This document shows positions 43,291 through 51,356 of a stretch of 64,000 nt of DNA, one piece after another. The notes beneath the pieces are model-generated. The model saw nothing but the letters and a program-made list of their open reading frames with translations. It had not been told where the DNA came from and searched no databases. Position numbers and translations under genes: made by a program. The stretch is from Microbacterium arabinogalactanolyticum (lineage in GTDB: Bacteria > Actinomycetota > Actinomycetes > Actinomycetales > Microbacteriaceae). The stretch spans positions 186,001 to 250,000 of the forward strand of contig NZ_BRZC01000003.1 of NCBI RefSeq assembly GCF_030268005.1. The letters run 5' to 3'. How positions within the stretch are numbered: the stretch's first letter is position 1; every line of letters begins with the position of its first letter.

Positions 43291-44628
43291 ATGCACACAA
43301 GGATGAAAGCAGCCGCACTGATCGGCATCGCCACGCTTGCCCTCGCGGGCTGTTCCAGCGCCGCACCCGGCGGCGCGGGGGGAACGGGCGTCAAGCAGGA
43401 TGAGAAGGCCACCCTCGAGATCTGGACCCGCACCACGCCGGGCAGCCCCAGCGAGGCCGCCACCAAGCGTCAGGTCGAGGCCTTCGAGAAGGCCACCGGC
43501 TACAAGGCCGAGGTCACCGCGATCTTCGACGACTTCGAGATTAAGCTCGCCCAGCGTGCCGGCCAGAAGGACCTGCCCGACATCGTGCTCAACGACGTGA
43601 GCCAGCTCGGCACGATGCAGTCGCAGGGCATCCTCCGCGAGATCGACCTAAAGGACGTCAAGAACTCCAAGGACCTGACCCCGCAGGCCCTCAAGGCGGG
43701 CAAGGCCGTGGACGGCAAGACCTATGGCATCCCCTACTCCGCACAGGCCAACGCCCTGCTCATCCGCAGCGACTGGCTGAAGAACCTCGGTCTCGAGGCG
43801 CCGAAGACGTGGGACGAGATGGAGCAGGTCGCCAAGGCGTTCACCGAGAACGACCCCGACGGCAACGGCAAGAACGACACCTACGGACTGGCCGTGCCCG
43901 GTTCGACGAAGCGCGGGTACGCGTCGTGGTACTTCTCGAACTTCCTGTGGGCCGCGGGCGGCGACTTCATCACCGGCTCCGGCGACAAGTGGCTGCCGGC
44001 GATGACCTCGGACGCCGCGGTCAAGGCCACCACATGGTTCCGCGACCTGCAGTGCAAGGCCGGCGTCGTGCAGCCCGGTGCCCCGAGCATGGACACCCCG
44101 CCGACCAACGAGGCGTTCGAGTCCGGCATCGCCGGCATGTACGTCACCGGCCCGTACATGATGCCGCGCTTCGACAAGGTGCTCGGCGCAGACAAGTACG
44201 AGGTGGTCCCCGCGCCCAAGGGCCCGAAGGACTCCGCGGTGCTCGCGGAGGGTGGCACGGTCTACCTGATGGCGGGCTCCGAGAACGTGAAGGGCCAGAC
44301 CGCCTTCGCCGACTGGTACGTCAGCCCCGAGGCGCAGAAGTTCGGCATGGAGGGCACGGATGCCTTCGCCATCCAGCTCCCGGTGAACGAGAAGGTGAAG
44401 GTCTCGGACGTCCGTGACGACGCACGCTGGACTGTCTTCCAGGACGCCTATCAGAAGAGCGGCCACTACGCACCGACCATCCCCAGCTGGACCCCGGTGC
44501 GCCAGATGAGCGCCGACACCATCAACGCCCTTCTCGCCGACTGCTCGCTCGACGTGAAGGACGAGCTCACCAAGCTCGACGGCAAGCTGACCGCCGAGCT
44601 CCTGACGCAGGGGATCCTCAAGCAGTGA
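43291..44628 (+). CDS. Sugar ABC transporter substrate-binding lipoprotein (second carbohydrate importer)
   Basis: 445 aa. GGAGAGAG precedes ATG. The lipoprotein signal is MHTRMKAAALIGIATLALAG with Cys21. The mature part is a family-1 solute-binding protein (TLEIWTRTTPGSPSEAATKR, IVLNDVSQLGTMQSQG). ENDPDGNGKNDTYGLAV has the spacing of an EF-hand-like Ca2+ loop, seen in a number of oligosaccharide-binding proteins. Operon with two permeases, a phosphatase-like protein, GH29 and PL6, so a uronate- or fucose-containing oligosaccharide is the likely ligand. Confidence 0.9.
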   Translation: MHTRMKAAALIGIATLALAGCSSAAPGGAGGTGVKQDEKATLEIWTRTTPGSPSEAATKRQVEAFEKATGYKAEVTAIFDDFEIKLAQRAGQKDLPDIVLNDVSQLGTMQSQGILREIDLKDVKNSKDLTPQALKAGKAVDGKTYGIPYSAQANALLIRSDWLKNLGLEAPKTWDEMEQVAKAFTENDPDGNGKNDTYGLAVPGSTKRGYASWYFSNFLWAAGGDFITGSGDKWLPAMTSDAAVKATTWFRDLQCKAGVVQPGAPSMDTPPTNEAFESGIAGMYVTGPYMMPRFDKVLGADKYEVVPAPKGPKDSAVLAEGGTVYLMAGSENVKGQTAFADWYVSPEAQKFGMEGTDAFAIQLPVNEKVKVSDVRDDARWTVFQDAYQKSGHYAPTIPSWTPVRQMSADTINALLADCSLDVKDELTKLDGKLTAELLTQGILKQ

Positions 44629-45596
44629 CCATCGACACAGCCGACGCCGCCACCGCGGCCGACGCTCCCCAGCAGGCGGCGGGGGCCCACACGTCCCCGC
44701 CGCCGGCCCGGCGGCGTCGCCGCCACCGAGTCCAGGGCCAGTGGTGGGTCCCGTGGGGGTTCCTCGCCCCCGCCCTCCTGCTGTTCCTGATCTTCCGCTA
44801 CATCCCCATGGGTCAGGCCATCGGGATGTCGGTGGAGAACGTGCGCCCCTACCTCGGCAACGAGTACGTGGGCATGCAGAACTACCAGACGATCCTCGCC
44901 TCGCCCAGCTTCCGCGACGCAGCGGTCAACACCCTGATCCTCGCGGTCGGCCAGACCGCGGGATGCCTGCTGCTGGGCTTCCTGCTCGCACTGCTGCTCG
45001 AGGGACAGACCCGCAAGCTGTCGTTCATCCGCTCCGCGGCCTTCCTGCCCGTGGTCGTCCCGATGGCCGTGGTCGCCGAGCTGTGGCGGATCATGTACCA
45101 CCCGTCTGCGGACGGCTTCCTGAACTCCATCATCGGGCTCGTCGGCCTGGGCCCCAGTGAGTTCATCAACAGCCCCGACTCCTCGATGTGGTCGATCATG
45201 GTGATGGGCATCTGGCGCGGCGGCCCCTACGACATGATGATCATCCTCGCCGGGCTCGCCGGCATCGACCGCGGCCTCTACGAGGCGGCGACGATCGACG
45301 GCGCGGGCCGCTGGCAGCGCATCCGGCACGTGACCCTCCCCGGGCTGCGCCCCGTGTTCACGATCCTGTTCATCCTCGCCGCGATCCGCGGGTTCCGGGT
45401 GTTCACCGAGGTCTACCTGATGACCAACGGCGGGCCGAACGGCTCGACCGAGGTCATCATGACCCTGCTCTACAAGCTGGGACTCGAGCAGCAGAAGCTG
45501 GGTGTCGGCTCGGCCGGTGCCGTGCTGCTGTTCCTGGCGACCCTCGTGCTGACCCTCGTGGTGCAGCTGCTGCTCAGAAAGAAGAAGGACGCATGA
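44625..45596 (+). CDS. Sugar ABC transporter permease (MalF-like), second importer
   Basis: 323 aa. GTG overlaps the binding-protein stop. A basic N-terminus (PARRRRRHRVQGQWWVPWGF) precedes the first helix. The EAA loop is YEAATIDGAGRWQRIRHVTL. The sequence ENVRPYLGNEYVGMQNYQTIL lies in the first periplasmic loop as in MalF-like proteins. Confidence 0.92.
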   Translation: MTIDTADAATAADAPQQAAGAHTSPPPARRRRRHRVQGQWWVPWGFLAPALLLFLIFRYIPMGQAIGMSVENVRPYLGNEYVGMQNYQTILASPSFRDAAVNTLILAVGQTAGCLLLGFLLALLLEGQTRKLSFIRSAAFLPVVVPMAVVAELWRIMYHPSADGFLNSIIGLVGLGPSEFINSPDSSMWSIMVMGIWRGGPYDMMIILAGLAGIDRGLYEAATIDGAGRWQRIRHVTLPGLRPVFTILFILAAIRGFRVFTEVYLMTNGGPNGSTEVIMTLLYKLGLEQQKLGVGSAGAVLLFLATLVLTLVVQLLLRKKKDA

Positions 45597-46459
45597 GCGT
45601 CGGAACAGACACCGCCCTCGGCCTCACCGAGAGCCGCACCGTCGTCGGCATCGGCGTGAAGGTCGTGCTGTACGCCCTCGTGGTCGTGCTGTTCGCAGGC
45701 CCGCTGCTCGCCCTGCTCTCGGGCGCGTTCAGCGAGGTCTCCGACCCCACCGAGCTCAGCGTCATCCCCAACCGTCCGACGCTGGAGAACTTCTCGGTCG
45801 CCGTCGACTTCGGCGTGCTCGGCTACCTGATGAACTCGTTCTTCGTGGTCGGCTTCGGTCTGCTCATGCAGGTGGTCGTCTCGGTGCTGGCGGGCTATGC
45901 GCTGGCTCGCAAGAGGTTCCGGTTCTCTGCGCTCGCGCTCGTGGCGATCCTCGCGACGATGATGCTCCCCGACGAGATCCTGGCGCTGCCGCTGTCGATC
46001 CTGCTGGCCGATCTGCCCCTCGTGCACATCAACCTGATGGGGACGCTCGCCGGCATGATCGTGCCGATCGGCGCCTGGGCGTTCTCGATCCTGGTGATGA
46101 CCGAGTTCATGAAGGACGTTCCGCTCGAGCTCGAGGAGGCCGCCCGCATCGACGGCGCCAGCGAGCTGCGGGTGTTCGCGCAGATCATCGTGCCGCTCTG
46201 CAAGCCGGCGCTCGGCGTGATCGGCGTGTTCGGCTTCACCATGATCTGGGACCAGTACCTGCTGCCGCTGCTCGTGTCGACCTCCAGCGCCACCTACACG
46301 CTGCCCCTCGCACTGCGCACGCTGCGCATCGAGCCCGAGGTCACCCCCGGCGTCGTGATGGCGGCGTCGCTGCTGGCGCTCGCCCCTTCGGTGATCGTGT
46401 TCCTGCTGTTCCAGCGCTCGTTCGCCCGCGGTCTCACCTCGGGCGCGCTGAAGGGCTGA
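45593..46459 (+). CDS. Sugar ABC transporter permease (MalG-like), second importer
   Basis: 288 aa. ATG overlaps the previous stop. LSGAFSEVSDPTELSVIPNR follows the first helix, and the EAA loop is ELEEAARIDGASELRVFAQI. The usual six-helix permease. No ATPase gene in the operon, so it likely uses a shared one. Confidence 0.92.
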   Translation: MSVGTDTALGLTESRTVVGIGVKVVLYALVVVLFAGPLLALLSGAFSEVSDPTELSVIPNRPTLENFSVAVDFGVLGYLMNSFFVVGFGLLMQVVVSVLAGYALARKRFRFSALALVAILATMMLPDEILALPLSILLADLPLVHINLMGTLAGMIVPIGAWAFSILVMTEFMKDVPLELEEAARIDGASELRVFAQIIVPLCKPALGVIGVFGFTMIWDQYLLPLLVSTSSATYTLPLALRTLRIEPEVTPGVVMAASLLALAPSVIVFLLFQRSFARGLTSGALKG

Positions 46460-46462
46460 CGC

Positions 46463-47206
46463 GTGGTCGTGCTGCAGGGTGTCGTCGGCTTCCGCGACGT
46501 GGGTGGGATCCCGGCCGAGGGCGGGATGATCCGCACCGGGCGCCTGTTCCGGTCGGGTCATCTCGCGGCCGCGGATGCCGACGGGGCGATGTTCCTGAAG
46601 ACCTCCGTCGCGCGGATCGTCGACCTGCGGTCGGACGAGGAGGCGCAGGCGGATGCCACGGCCGTGGCCGGCATCCCGATCACCCGCCTCCCGCTGTACC
46701 TCGGCTCCACCCGCTCGTTCTTCGAGCAGGACTTCAGCCTGGGGGAGATCTACGCGCACCTGCTGGCCGAGTCGTCGGCGCAGCTGGTGGATGCCGTGCG
46801 CGTGATCGCGGCTGGCGAGCCGACGCTCGTCCACTGCACGGCGGGCAAGGACCGCACGGGCGTCGTGATCGCGCTGGCGCTGTCGGCGGTCGGTGCGGAG
46901 CGGAATGCTGTGGTCGCCGACTACGCGCGGACGGCCGACCTCATCCCCGCCGGCCACCGCCGTGCCACGTCCGAACGCCTGGCGGCGAAGTATCCGCAGT
47001 CGCAGCACGCCTGGATGCTCGCCACCGAGTCCCCCGCCGAGGTGATGGCGCAGACGCTGTCCGATCTCGACGCGCGCTGGGGATCGGCATCCGCCTACCT
47101 GCGCGCGCACGGCCTGACCGACGACGAGCTGGCGGCGCTCGGCGCCGCGCTCGTCGAGCCCATCCCGGCATCCGCCCCCGTCACCACCCGAGGAGCTCAC
47201 GCATGA
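46463..47206 (+). CDS. Tyrosine-phosphatase-like protein (PTP/Y_phosphatase3 family)
   Basis: 247 aa. It starts near VVGFRDVGGIPAEGGMIRTG and has the P-loop HCTAGKDRTGVV with Cys125 and Arg131, matching the CX5R motif. The upstream LVDLRSDEEAQ region and Asp supply the general acid position. Members remove phosphate from protein tyrosine/serine or from lipid or sugar phosphates. It begins three bases after the MalG-like stop and its own stop overlaps the fucosidase start, so it is firmly in the sugar operon, where a phosphatase is uncommon. It could dephosphorylate a sugar phosphate or regulate uptake. Confidence 0.85.
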   Translation: MVVLQGVVGFRDVGGIPAEGGMIRTGRLFRSGHLAAADADGAMFLKTSVARIVDLRSDEEAQADATAVAGIPITRLPLYLGSTRSFFEQDFSLGEIYAHLLAESSAQLVDAVRVIAAGEPTLVHCTAGKDRTGVVIALALSAVGAERNAVVADYARTADLIPAGHRRATSERLAAKYPQSQHAWMLATESPAEVMAQTLSDLDARWGSASAYLRAHGLTDDELAALGAALVEPIPASAPVTTRGAHA

Positions 47207-48489
47207 CGGCATCCGCCGCAGAGATGGCCTGGTTCACCGAGGCGCGCCTCGGCATGTTCGTGCACTGGGGGCTGTACTCGCTCGCCGCGCGGCACGAGTG
47301 GGTGAAGAATCGCGAGCGGATGACGGACGCCGACTACGAGCCGTACCGCGAGCACTTCGACCCCGACCGCTACGACCCGCGCGCCTGGGCGCGCACCGCG
47401 AAGGCGGCCGGTGCCGGCTACGTCGTTCTCACCGCGAAGCACCATGACGGGTTCTGCCTGTGGGATTCGAAGCTCACCGACTACACCGTGATGAACACGC
47501 CGTATGGGCGCGACGCCGTGGCCGAGTTCGTCGAGGCCTGCCGCGCCGAGGGACTGCGCGTGGGCATCTACTACTCGCTGATCGACTGGCACCACGAGGC
47601 CTTCCCCGTCGACGGCACGCACCCGCAGCGCGACGACGAGGAGTTCAAGGCGGCCACCGCCGATCGCGACGTGCGCGACTACCAGCCCTATCTGCACGGG
47701 CAGGTGCGCGAGCTGCTCACGGAGTACGGGCGCATCGACTACCTGTTCTTCGACTTCTCGTACACGCACCGCGTCGACTACTGGGGCGGCAAGGGCGCGG
47801 AGGACTGGGATGCCGAGGGGCTGATGGCCCTCATCCGCGAGCTGCAGCCGCACGTGATCGTGAACGACAGGATGGGCATCCCGGGCGACATCGTCACGCC
47901 TGAGCAGTACCAGCCGCTCGAGCCGATGCGCCGCGACGGCGTGGAGGTGCCCTGGGAGGCATGCCAGACGCTCAACGGCAGCTGGGGCTACGACCGCGAC
48001 AACCTCGACGTGAAGAGCCCGGAGTCGCTCATCCGACTGCTGATCGACGGCGTCTCGAAGAACGGCAACCTGCTGCTGAACGTCGGTCCGGACGGGCGCG
48101 GGCGCATCGACCGCACCGCGCAGCGCACCTTCGACGAGATCGCGGCCTGGATGGACGACCACGCGCGGTCGATCCACGGCGCCGGTCCCGCCCCGTGGCA
48201 GGCGCCCACCGGCACGCGCTACACGCTGCGCGGCGACCGCCTGTATGTGCACCTGTTCGACTGGCCGTTCAAGCACCTGCACCTGCCCGGCCTAGCGGGG
48301 AAGGTGCGCTACGCGCAGCTGATGTCGGATGCCTCGGAGCTGGTGCCCGTGCACATCGACCCGAACCGCCCTGCGCAGAACACCCTGATGGGCGGCCTGC
48401 CGGAGGGCACCTACACGCTGCAGCTGCCCGTGCAGCGCCCCGACACCCCCGTCCCCGTCGTGGAGCTGTTCCTGACCGACCCCGTCTGA
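47203..48489 (+). CDS. Alpha-L-fucosidase, glycoside hydrolase family 29
   Basis: 428 aa, no signal peptide, so cytoplasmic. The family signature is MAWFTEARLGMFVHWGLYSL, then TAKHHDGFCLWDSKLTDYTV and a strand ending LFFDFSY (the nucleophile Asp region). DNLDVKSPESLIRLLIDGVS and NGNLLLNVGPDGRG are typical of the end of the catalytic domain. Only a short C-terminal beta domain follows. The ATG overlaps the phosphatase stop. It should act on imported fucosylated oligosaccharides; other GH29-type deoxyhexosidase activity cannot be excluded. Confidence 0.9.
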   Translation: MTASAAEMAWFTEARLGMFVHWGLYSLAARHEWVKNRERMTDADYEPYREHFDPDRYDPRAWARTAKAAGAGYVVLTAKHHDGFCLWDSKLTDYTVMNTPYGRDAVAEFVEACRAEGLRVGIYYSLIDWHHEAFPVDGTHPQRDDEEFKAATADRDVRDYQPYLHGQVRELLTEYGRIDYLFFDFSYTHRVDYWGGKGAEDWDAEGLMALIRELQPHVIVNDRMGIPGDIVTPEQYQPLEPMRRDGVEVPWEACQTLNGSWGYDRDNLDVKSPESLIRLLIDGVSKNGNLLLNVGPDGRGRIDRTAQRTFDEIAAWMDDHARSIHGAGPAPWQAPTGTRYTLRGDRLYVHLFDWPFKHLHLPGLAGKVRYAQLMSDASELVPVHIDPNRPAQNTLMGGLPEGTYTLQLPVQRPDTPVPVVELFLTDPV

Positions 48490-48563
48490 CCCCACAACCC
48501 GGTCGCCTGGACCGAGACCGCCGCCGGCGGTCTCCTCGGCGACCCCTCGAAGAGGAGGAAGAA

Positions 48564-50045
48564 ATGAAGAGAAGGACGTTCATCCTGTCGGCCATGGCCG
48601 GTGCGGCCACCGCCGTGGTCGGCGCCCAGGCCGCCGGTGCATCGATGCTCGGCGTCGGCCCGGCCGCATCCGGCGTCGTGCCGATGCTCCCGGGCGTCGG
48701 ACCGTACTCGCGCGCGTCCTCGCTGGCCGAGCTGCGCGCGGCGATCGCCGCCGCTCCCGAGGGCGGGACGATCATCGTCGCGAACGGCACCTACGCCGTG
48801 CCGGAAGGGGAGCCCATCGATCTGACGGGCGTCGGGGGCCGCTGGAACAAGCCGCTGATGATCACGGCGGAGTCGATCGGCGGGGTCACGTTCACCGGGG
48901 CGGAGAGCTTCCGGTTCGGCGGCACGCACGACCTCGTGCTGCGCGGCTTCGTCTTCACGCAGTCGACCACGTTCGAGCTGCCGGCGGACTGCCAGTCGAT
49001 CACCCTCAGCCGCAACGACTTCCAGCTGGCCGACATCGAGGGCCTGCTGTGTGTGATGGTGCGCGCGGACGACTCGGTCGTCGAGTACAACCACTTCCAC
49101 AGCAAGTCGACGCTCGGCGTCTTCCTCGGCGTGGAAGGCGCCGGCAGCACCGAGATGGCGCAGAACGTGCGCATCCACCACAACTACTTCAGCGACCACA
49201 CCTTCCCCGGGGACAACGGCGGCGAGCCGATCCGCCTGGGCGTGAGCCCCCGCGCGCTGAGCAGCGCGCACGCGATCGTCGAGTACAACCTGTTCGAGCG
49301 CTGCAACGGCGACCCCGAGGCGATCTCGGTCAAGTCCAGCGACAACATCATCCGGTACAACACCATCCGCGACAGCGGCGGCGGCATCGTGCTGCGGCAC
49401 GGCAACCGCAACCGGGTGGAGTCGAACCACATCATCCGCGGCCTGCGCGGCATCCGCATCTACGGCAACGACCACGTGATCGTGAACAACTACATCGGCG
49501 AGACCGCCGACACGGCGTTCGTGCTGGGCGCGGGCACCGAGCGGGATCACTACGAGGGCGAGCCGGCGGCCTCGCGCAAGAAGAACGATGCGGCCGACCG
49601 GGTGCACATCGCCCTGAACACGGTCTACGGCAACGCGGGCGGCATCTCGTGTGAGACGCACCGTCCCGTCACGCCGATGGACTGCGTGATCGTCGACAAC
49701 ATCTTCCAGGGCGACGCGGGCACGCTGAGCGAGGTGGCGAACTCGATCGGTTTCACCTGGGCGGGCAACCTGTTCTGGGGTGCTGCTCCGGACGGCGACA
49801 TGCCGGCGTCCGGCTTCACCCGCGTGGACCCCAAGCTCGCGAAGGATGCCGACGACGTGTGGCGCATCGGCTCCGGCAGCGCCGCGGTGGATGCCGCGAC
49901 GCGTGACCACCGGGCCGTGGTGCGCGACGACATCGACGGTCGTCAGCGCCTCGGGACGGCGGATGTCGGAGCCCATGAGCTGAGCATGGCGGCACCCCGT
50001 CGCAGCCCGCTCGCGGCATTCGAGGTCGGCCCTCTCTCGCACTGA
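48564..50045 (+). CDS. Polysaccharide lyase family 6 (chondroitinase B/alginate lyase-like), Tat-exported
   Basis: 493 aa. The N-terminus MKRRTFILSAMAGAATAVVG has a twin-Arg and hydrophobic stretch fitting a Tat signal. The body is a right-handed beta-helix with repeats ending in NNYIGET and the like. DPEAISVKSSDNIIRYNTIR holds Lys257 and GIVLRHGNRNRVESN holds Arg278, 21 residues apart as for catalytic Lys250 and Arg271 of chondroitinase B; Asp250 and Glu252 correspond to its Ca2+-binding acidic pair. Substrate may be alginate, dermatan sulfate or another uronate polymer. AGAGGAGG precedes the ATG. It is last in an operon with an importer and GH29. Confidence 0.9.
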   Translation: MKRRTFILSAMAGAATAVVGAQAAGASMLGVGPAASGVVPMLPGVGPYSRASSLAELRAAIAAAPEGGTIIVANGTYAVPEGEPIDLTGVGGRWNKPLMITAESIGGVTFTGAESFRFGGTHDLVLRGFVFTQSTTFELPADCQSITLSRNDFQLADIEGLLCVMVRADDSVVEYNHFHSKSTLGVFLGVEGAGSTEMAQNVRIHHNYFSDHTFPGDNGGEPIRLGVSPRALSSAHAIVEYNLFERCNGDPEAISVKSSDNIIRYNTIRDSGGGIVLRHGNRNRVESNHIIRGLRGIRIYGNDHVIVNNYIGETADTAFVLGAGTERDHYEGEPAASRKKNDAADRVHIALNTVYGNAGGISCETHRPVTPMDCVIVDNIFQGDAGTLSEVANSIGFTWAGNLFWGAAPDGDMPASGFTRVDPKLAKDADDVWRIGSGSAAVDAATRDHRAVVRDDIDGRQRLGTADVGAHELSMAAPRRSPLAAFEVGPLSH

Positions 50046-50047
50046 TC

Positions 50048-50063
50048 TGGCAAGCGGTTGCCG
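50048..50063. promoter_or_regulatory. LacI-type palindrome just after the lyase gene
   Basis: TGGCAAGCGGTTGCCG starts three bases after the PL6 stop. No promoter seems to be next to it. Possible auxiliary operator for the regulator encoded at 50308-51354. Confidence 0.62.
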
Positions 50064-50088
50064 TGCTGCGTGTCCTGAGTGTCCCGCA

Positions 50089-50262
50089 GCGCGGCGACCG
50101 CCGTCGGTGTCCCACAAGTGGCGGGTGCACGGGCATCCGTCGCGCCACCTGTGGGACGCGCTGCGCCGTGTGTCTCAGAACTGGTGAGTCCGCCTCGATG
50201 TGACCCGCCACTGCTGGGACATGCCGTGGCTCCGGCGCCCCGCGACCCGGCACTGCTGGGAC
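50089..50262. repeat. Cluster of degenerate GTCCCA-N-TGGCGGGT repeats
   Basis: GTCCCACAAGTGGCGGGT (50109-50126) pairs with CGCGCCACCTGTGGGAC (50141-50157), a hairpin. ACCCGCCACTGCTGGGAC (50203-50220) and ACCCGGCACTGCTGGGAC (50245-50262) are direct copies 42 bases apart, and decayed partners are seen at about 50089 and 50171-50188. The block fills the gap between the lyase and LacI genes and looks like a REP-type element that may also end transcription. Confidence 0.6.
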
Positions 50263-50307
50263 ACACCGCGGCGCAGGTCTCGGTCGGTGCGTGTCCGAGC
50301 GGCGGCG

Positions 50308-51354
50308 TCAGGCAGCCGGACCTGTGGAGCCGCGCACCACCAGCGTCGTCTCGAGGTCGAAGCCCACGTACGGCGCGGCATCGCCGGCGACCCGTGAGAG
50401 CAGCGCGGTCATCGCATGGTCACCGGCCTCGCGCAGCGGCGACTTGACCGTCGTGAGCGAGGGCGAGGTGAAGTCGGCGCCGAAGATGTCGTCGAAGCCG
50501 ATCACGCTGAGGTCGGCGGGGATGCGGATGCCGGTCTCGACCAGCTCCTGCATCAGGCCGATCGCGATCAGGTCGTTGTACGCGACCACCGCCGTCGCGC
50601 CGCTGTCGCGGGCGGCGCGCGCCGCGCTGCGGCCTCCGGCGACGGTGGGAGCCACAGAATCGAGCGCGATGAGCTCGATGTGCGCCCACTCGCAGCGCTG
50701 GGCGAGCAGCTCGCCGCGGCGCCGCGCCATCCACGACAGGGAGGGCCCCGGCAGGTACGCGATGCGCGAGTGGCCGAGACCGCGCAGGTGACGCACGGCC
50801 TCCGCGATGCCGTGCTGGGCGTCCGGGACGACCGAGAGCACGTCCTCCACCTGGCGGTTGACGACGGCGACCTGCTTCTGCCCGGCGAGGGCGCGGATGT
50901 GCTCGTCCGGCATGCGCGGCGTGGCCAGCAGCAGCCCGTCGACCATGCGCAGCATCCGCTCGGCGCGCTCGTACTCGCGCTCGTCCGACTCCTCCGACTC
51001 GGTCAGCACCAGGGTGTAACCGGCGCGGGTCGCAGCGGTCTCGGCGCCGCGCACGACGTCGAAGAACACCGGGTTCGTGATGTCGGCGACCACCAGCCCG
51101 ATGATCGAGGTGCGCCCGGTCGGCAGGGCGCGGGCCATCGGATTCACCTGGTAGTGCAGGGTTTCGGCGGCGGCGCGGATGCGGCGCTCGGTGGCGGCGC
51201 TGACGCGTCCGGGACGGTTCAGTGCACGCGAGACCGTGGACGGGTTCACGCCCGCGAGCCGGGCGACGTCATAGATCGTCGCACTCTCGCCGGGGCGCAC
51301 GTGCTCGCCCGCGGGCCCGCCCGTCGCGGCGTCGACGGTCTCGTCGTCGGCCAT
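50308..51354 (-). CDS. LacI-family transcriptional regulator (hexuronate/polysaccharide locus)
   Basis: 348 aa. HTH: TIYDVARLAGVNPSTVSRAL with NRPGRVSAATERRIRAAAET and hinge VNPMARALPTGRTSIIGLVV. Sugar-binding domain to the C-terminus with GFDDIFGADFTSPSLTTVKS. It begins two bases after the fructuronate-reductase-like gene on the same strand, so the two are a unit. TGGCAA-N4-TTGCCA palindromes nearby (43258, 50048, 52736, 42129) are its likely operators; this would set the importer, PL6, the reductase and UxaC under one repressor. An N-terminal Asp/Gly-rich extension of about 25 residues precedes the HTH. Confidence 0.9.
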   Translation of the reverse strand: MADDETVDAATGGPAGEHVRPGESATIYDVARLAGVNPSTVSRALNRPGRVSAATERRIRAAAETLHYQVNPMARALPTGRTSIIGLVVADITNPVFFDVVRGAETAATRAGYTLVLTESEESDEREYERAERMLRMVDGLLLATPRMPDEHIRALAGQKQVAVVNRQVEDVLSVVPDAQHGIAEAVRHLRGLGHSRIAYLPGPSLSWMARRRGELLAQRCEWAHIELIALDSVAPTVAGGRSAARAARDSGATAVVAYNDLIAIGLMQELVETGIRIPADLSVIGFDDIFGADFTSPSLTTVKSPLREAGDHAMTALLSRVAGDAAPYVGFDLETTLVVRGSTGPAA

Positions 51355-51356
51355 CC

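Noticed and set aside
50089..50262. CRISPR array
   Set aside because: Repeats are few, degenerate, in both orientations and unevenly spaced, and no cas gene is near.
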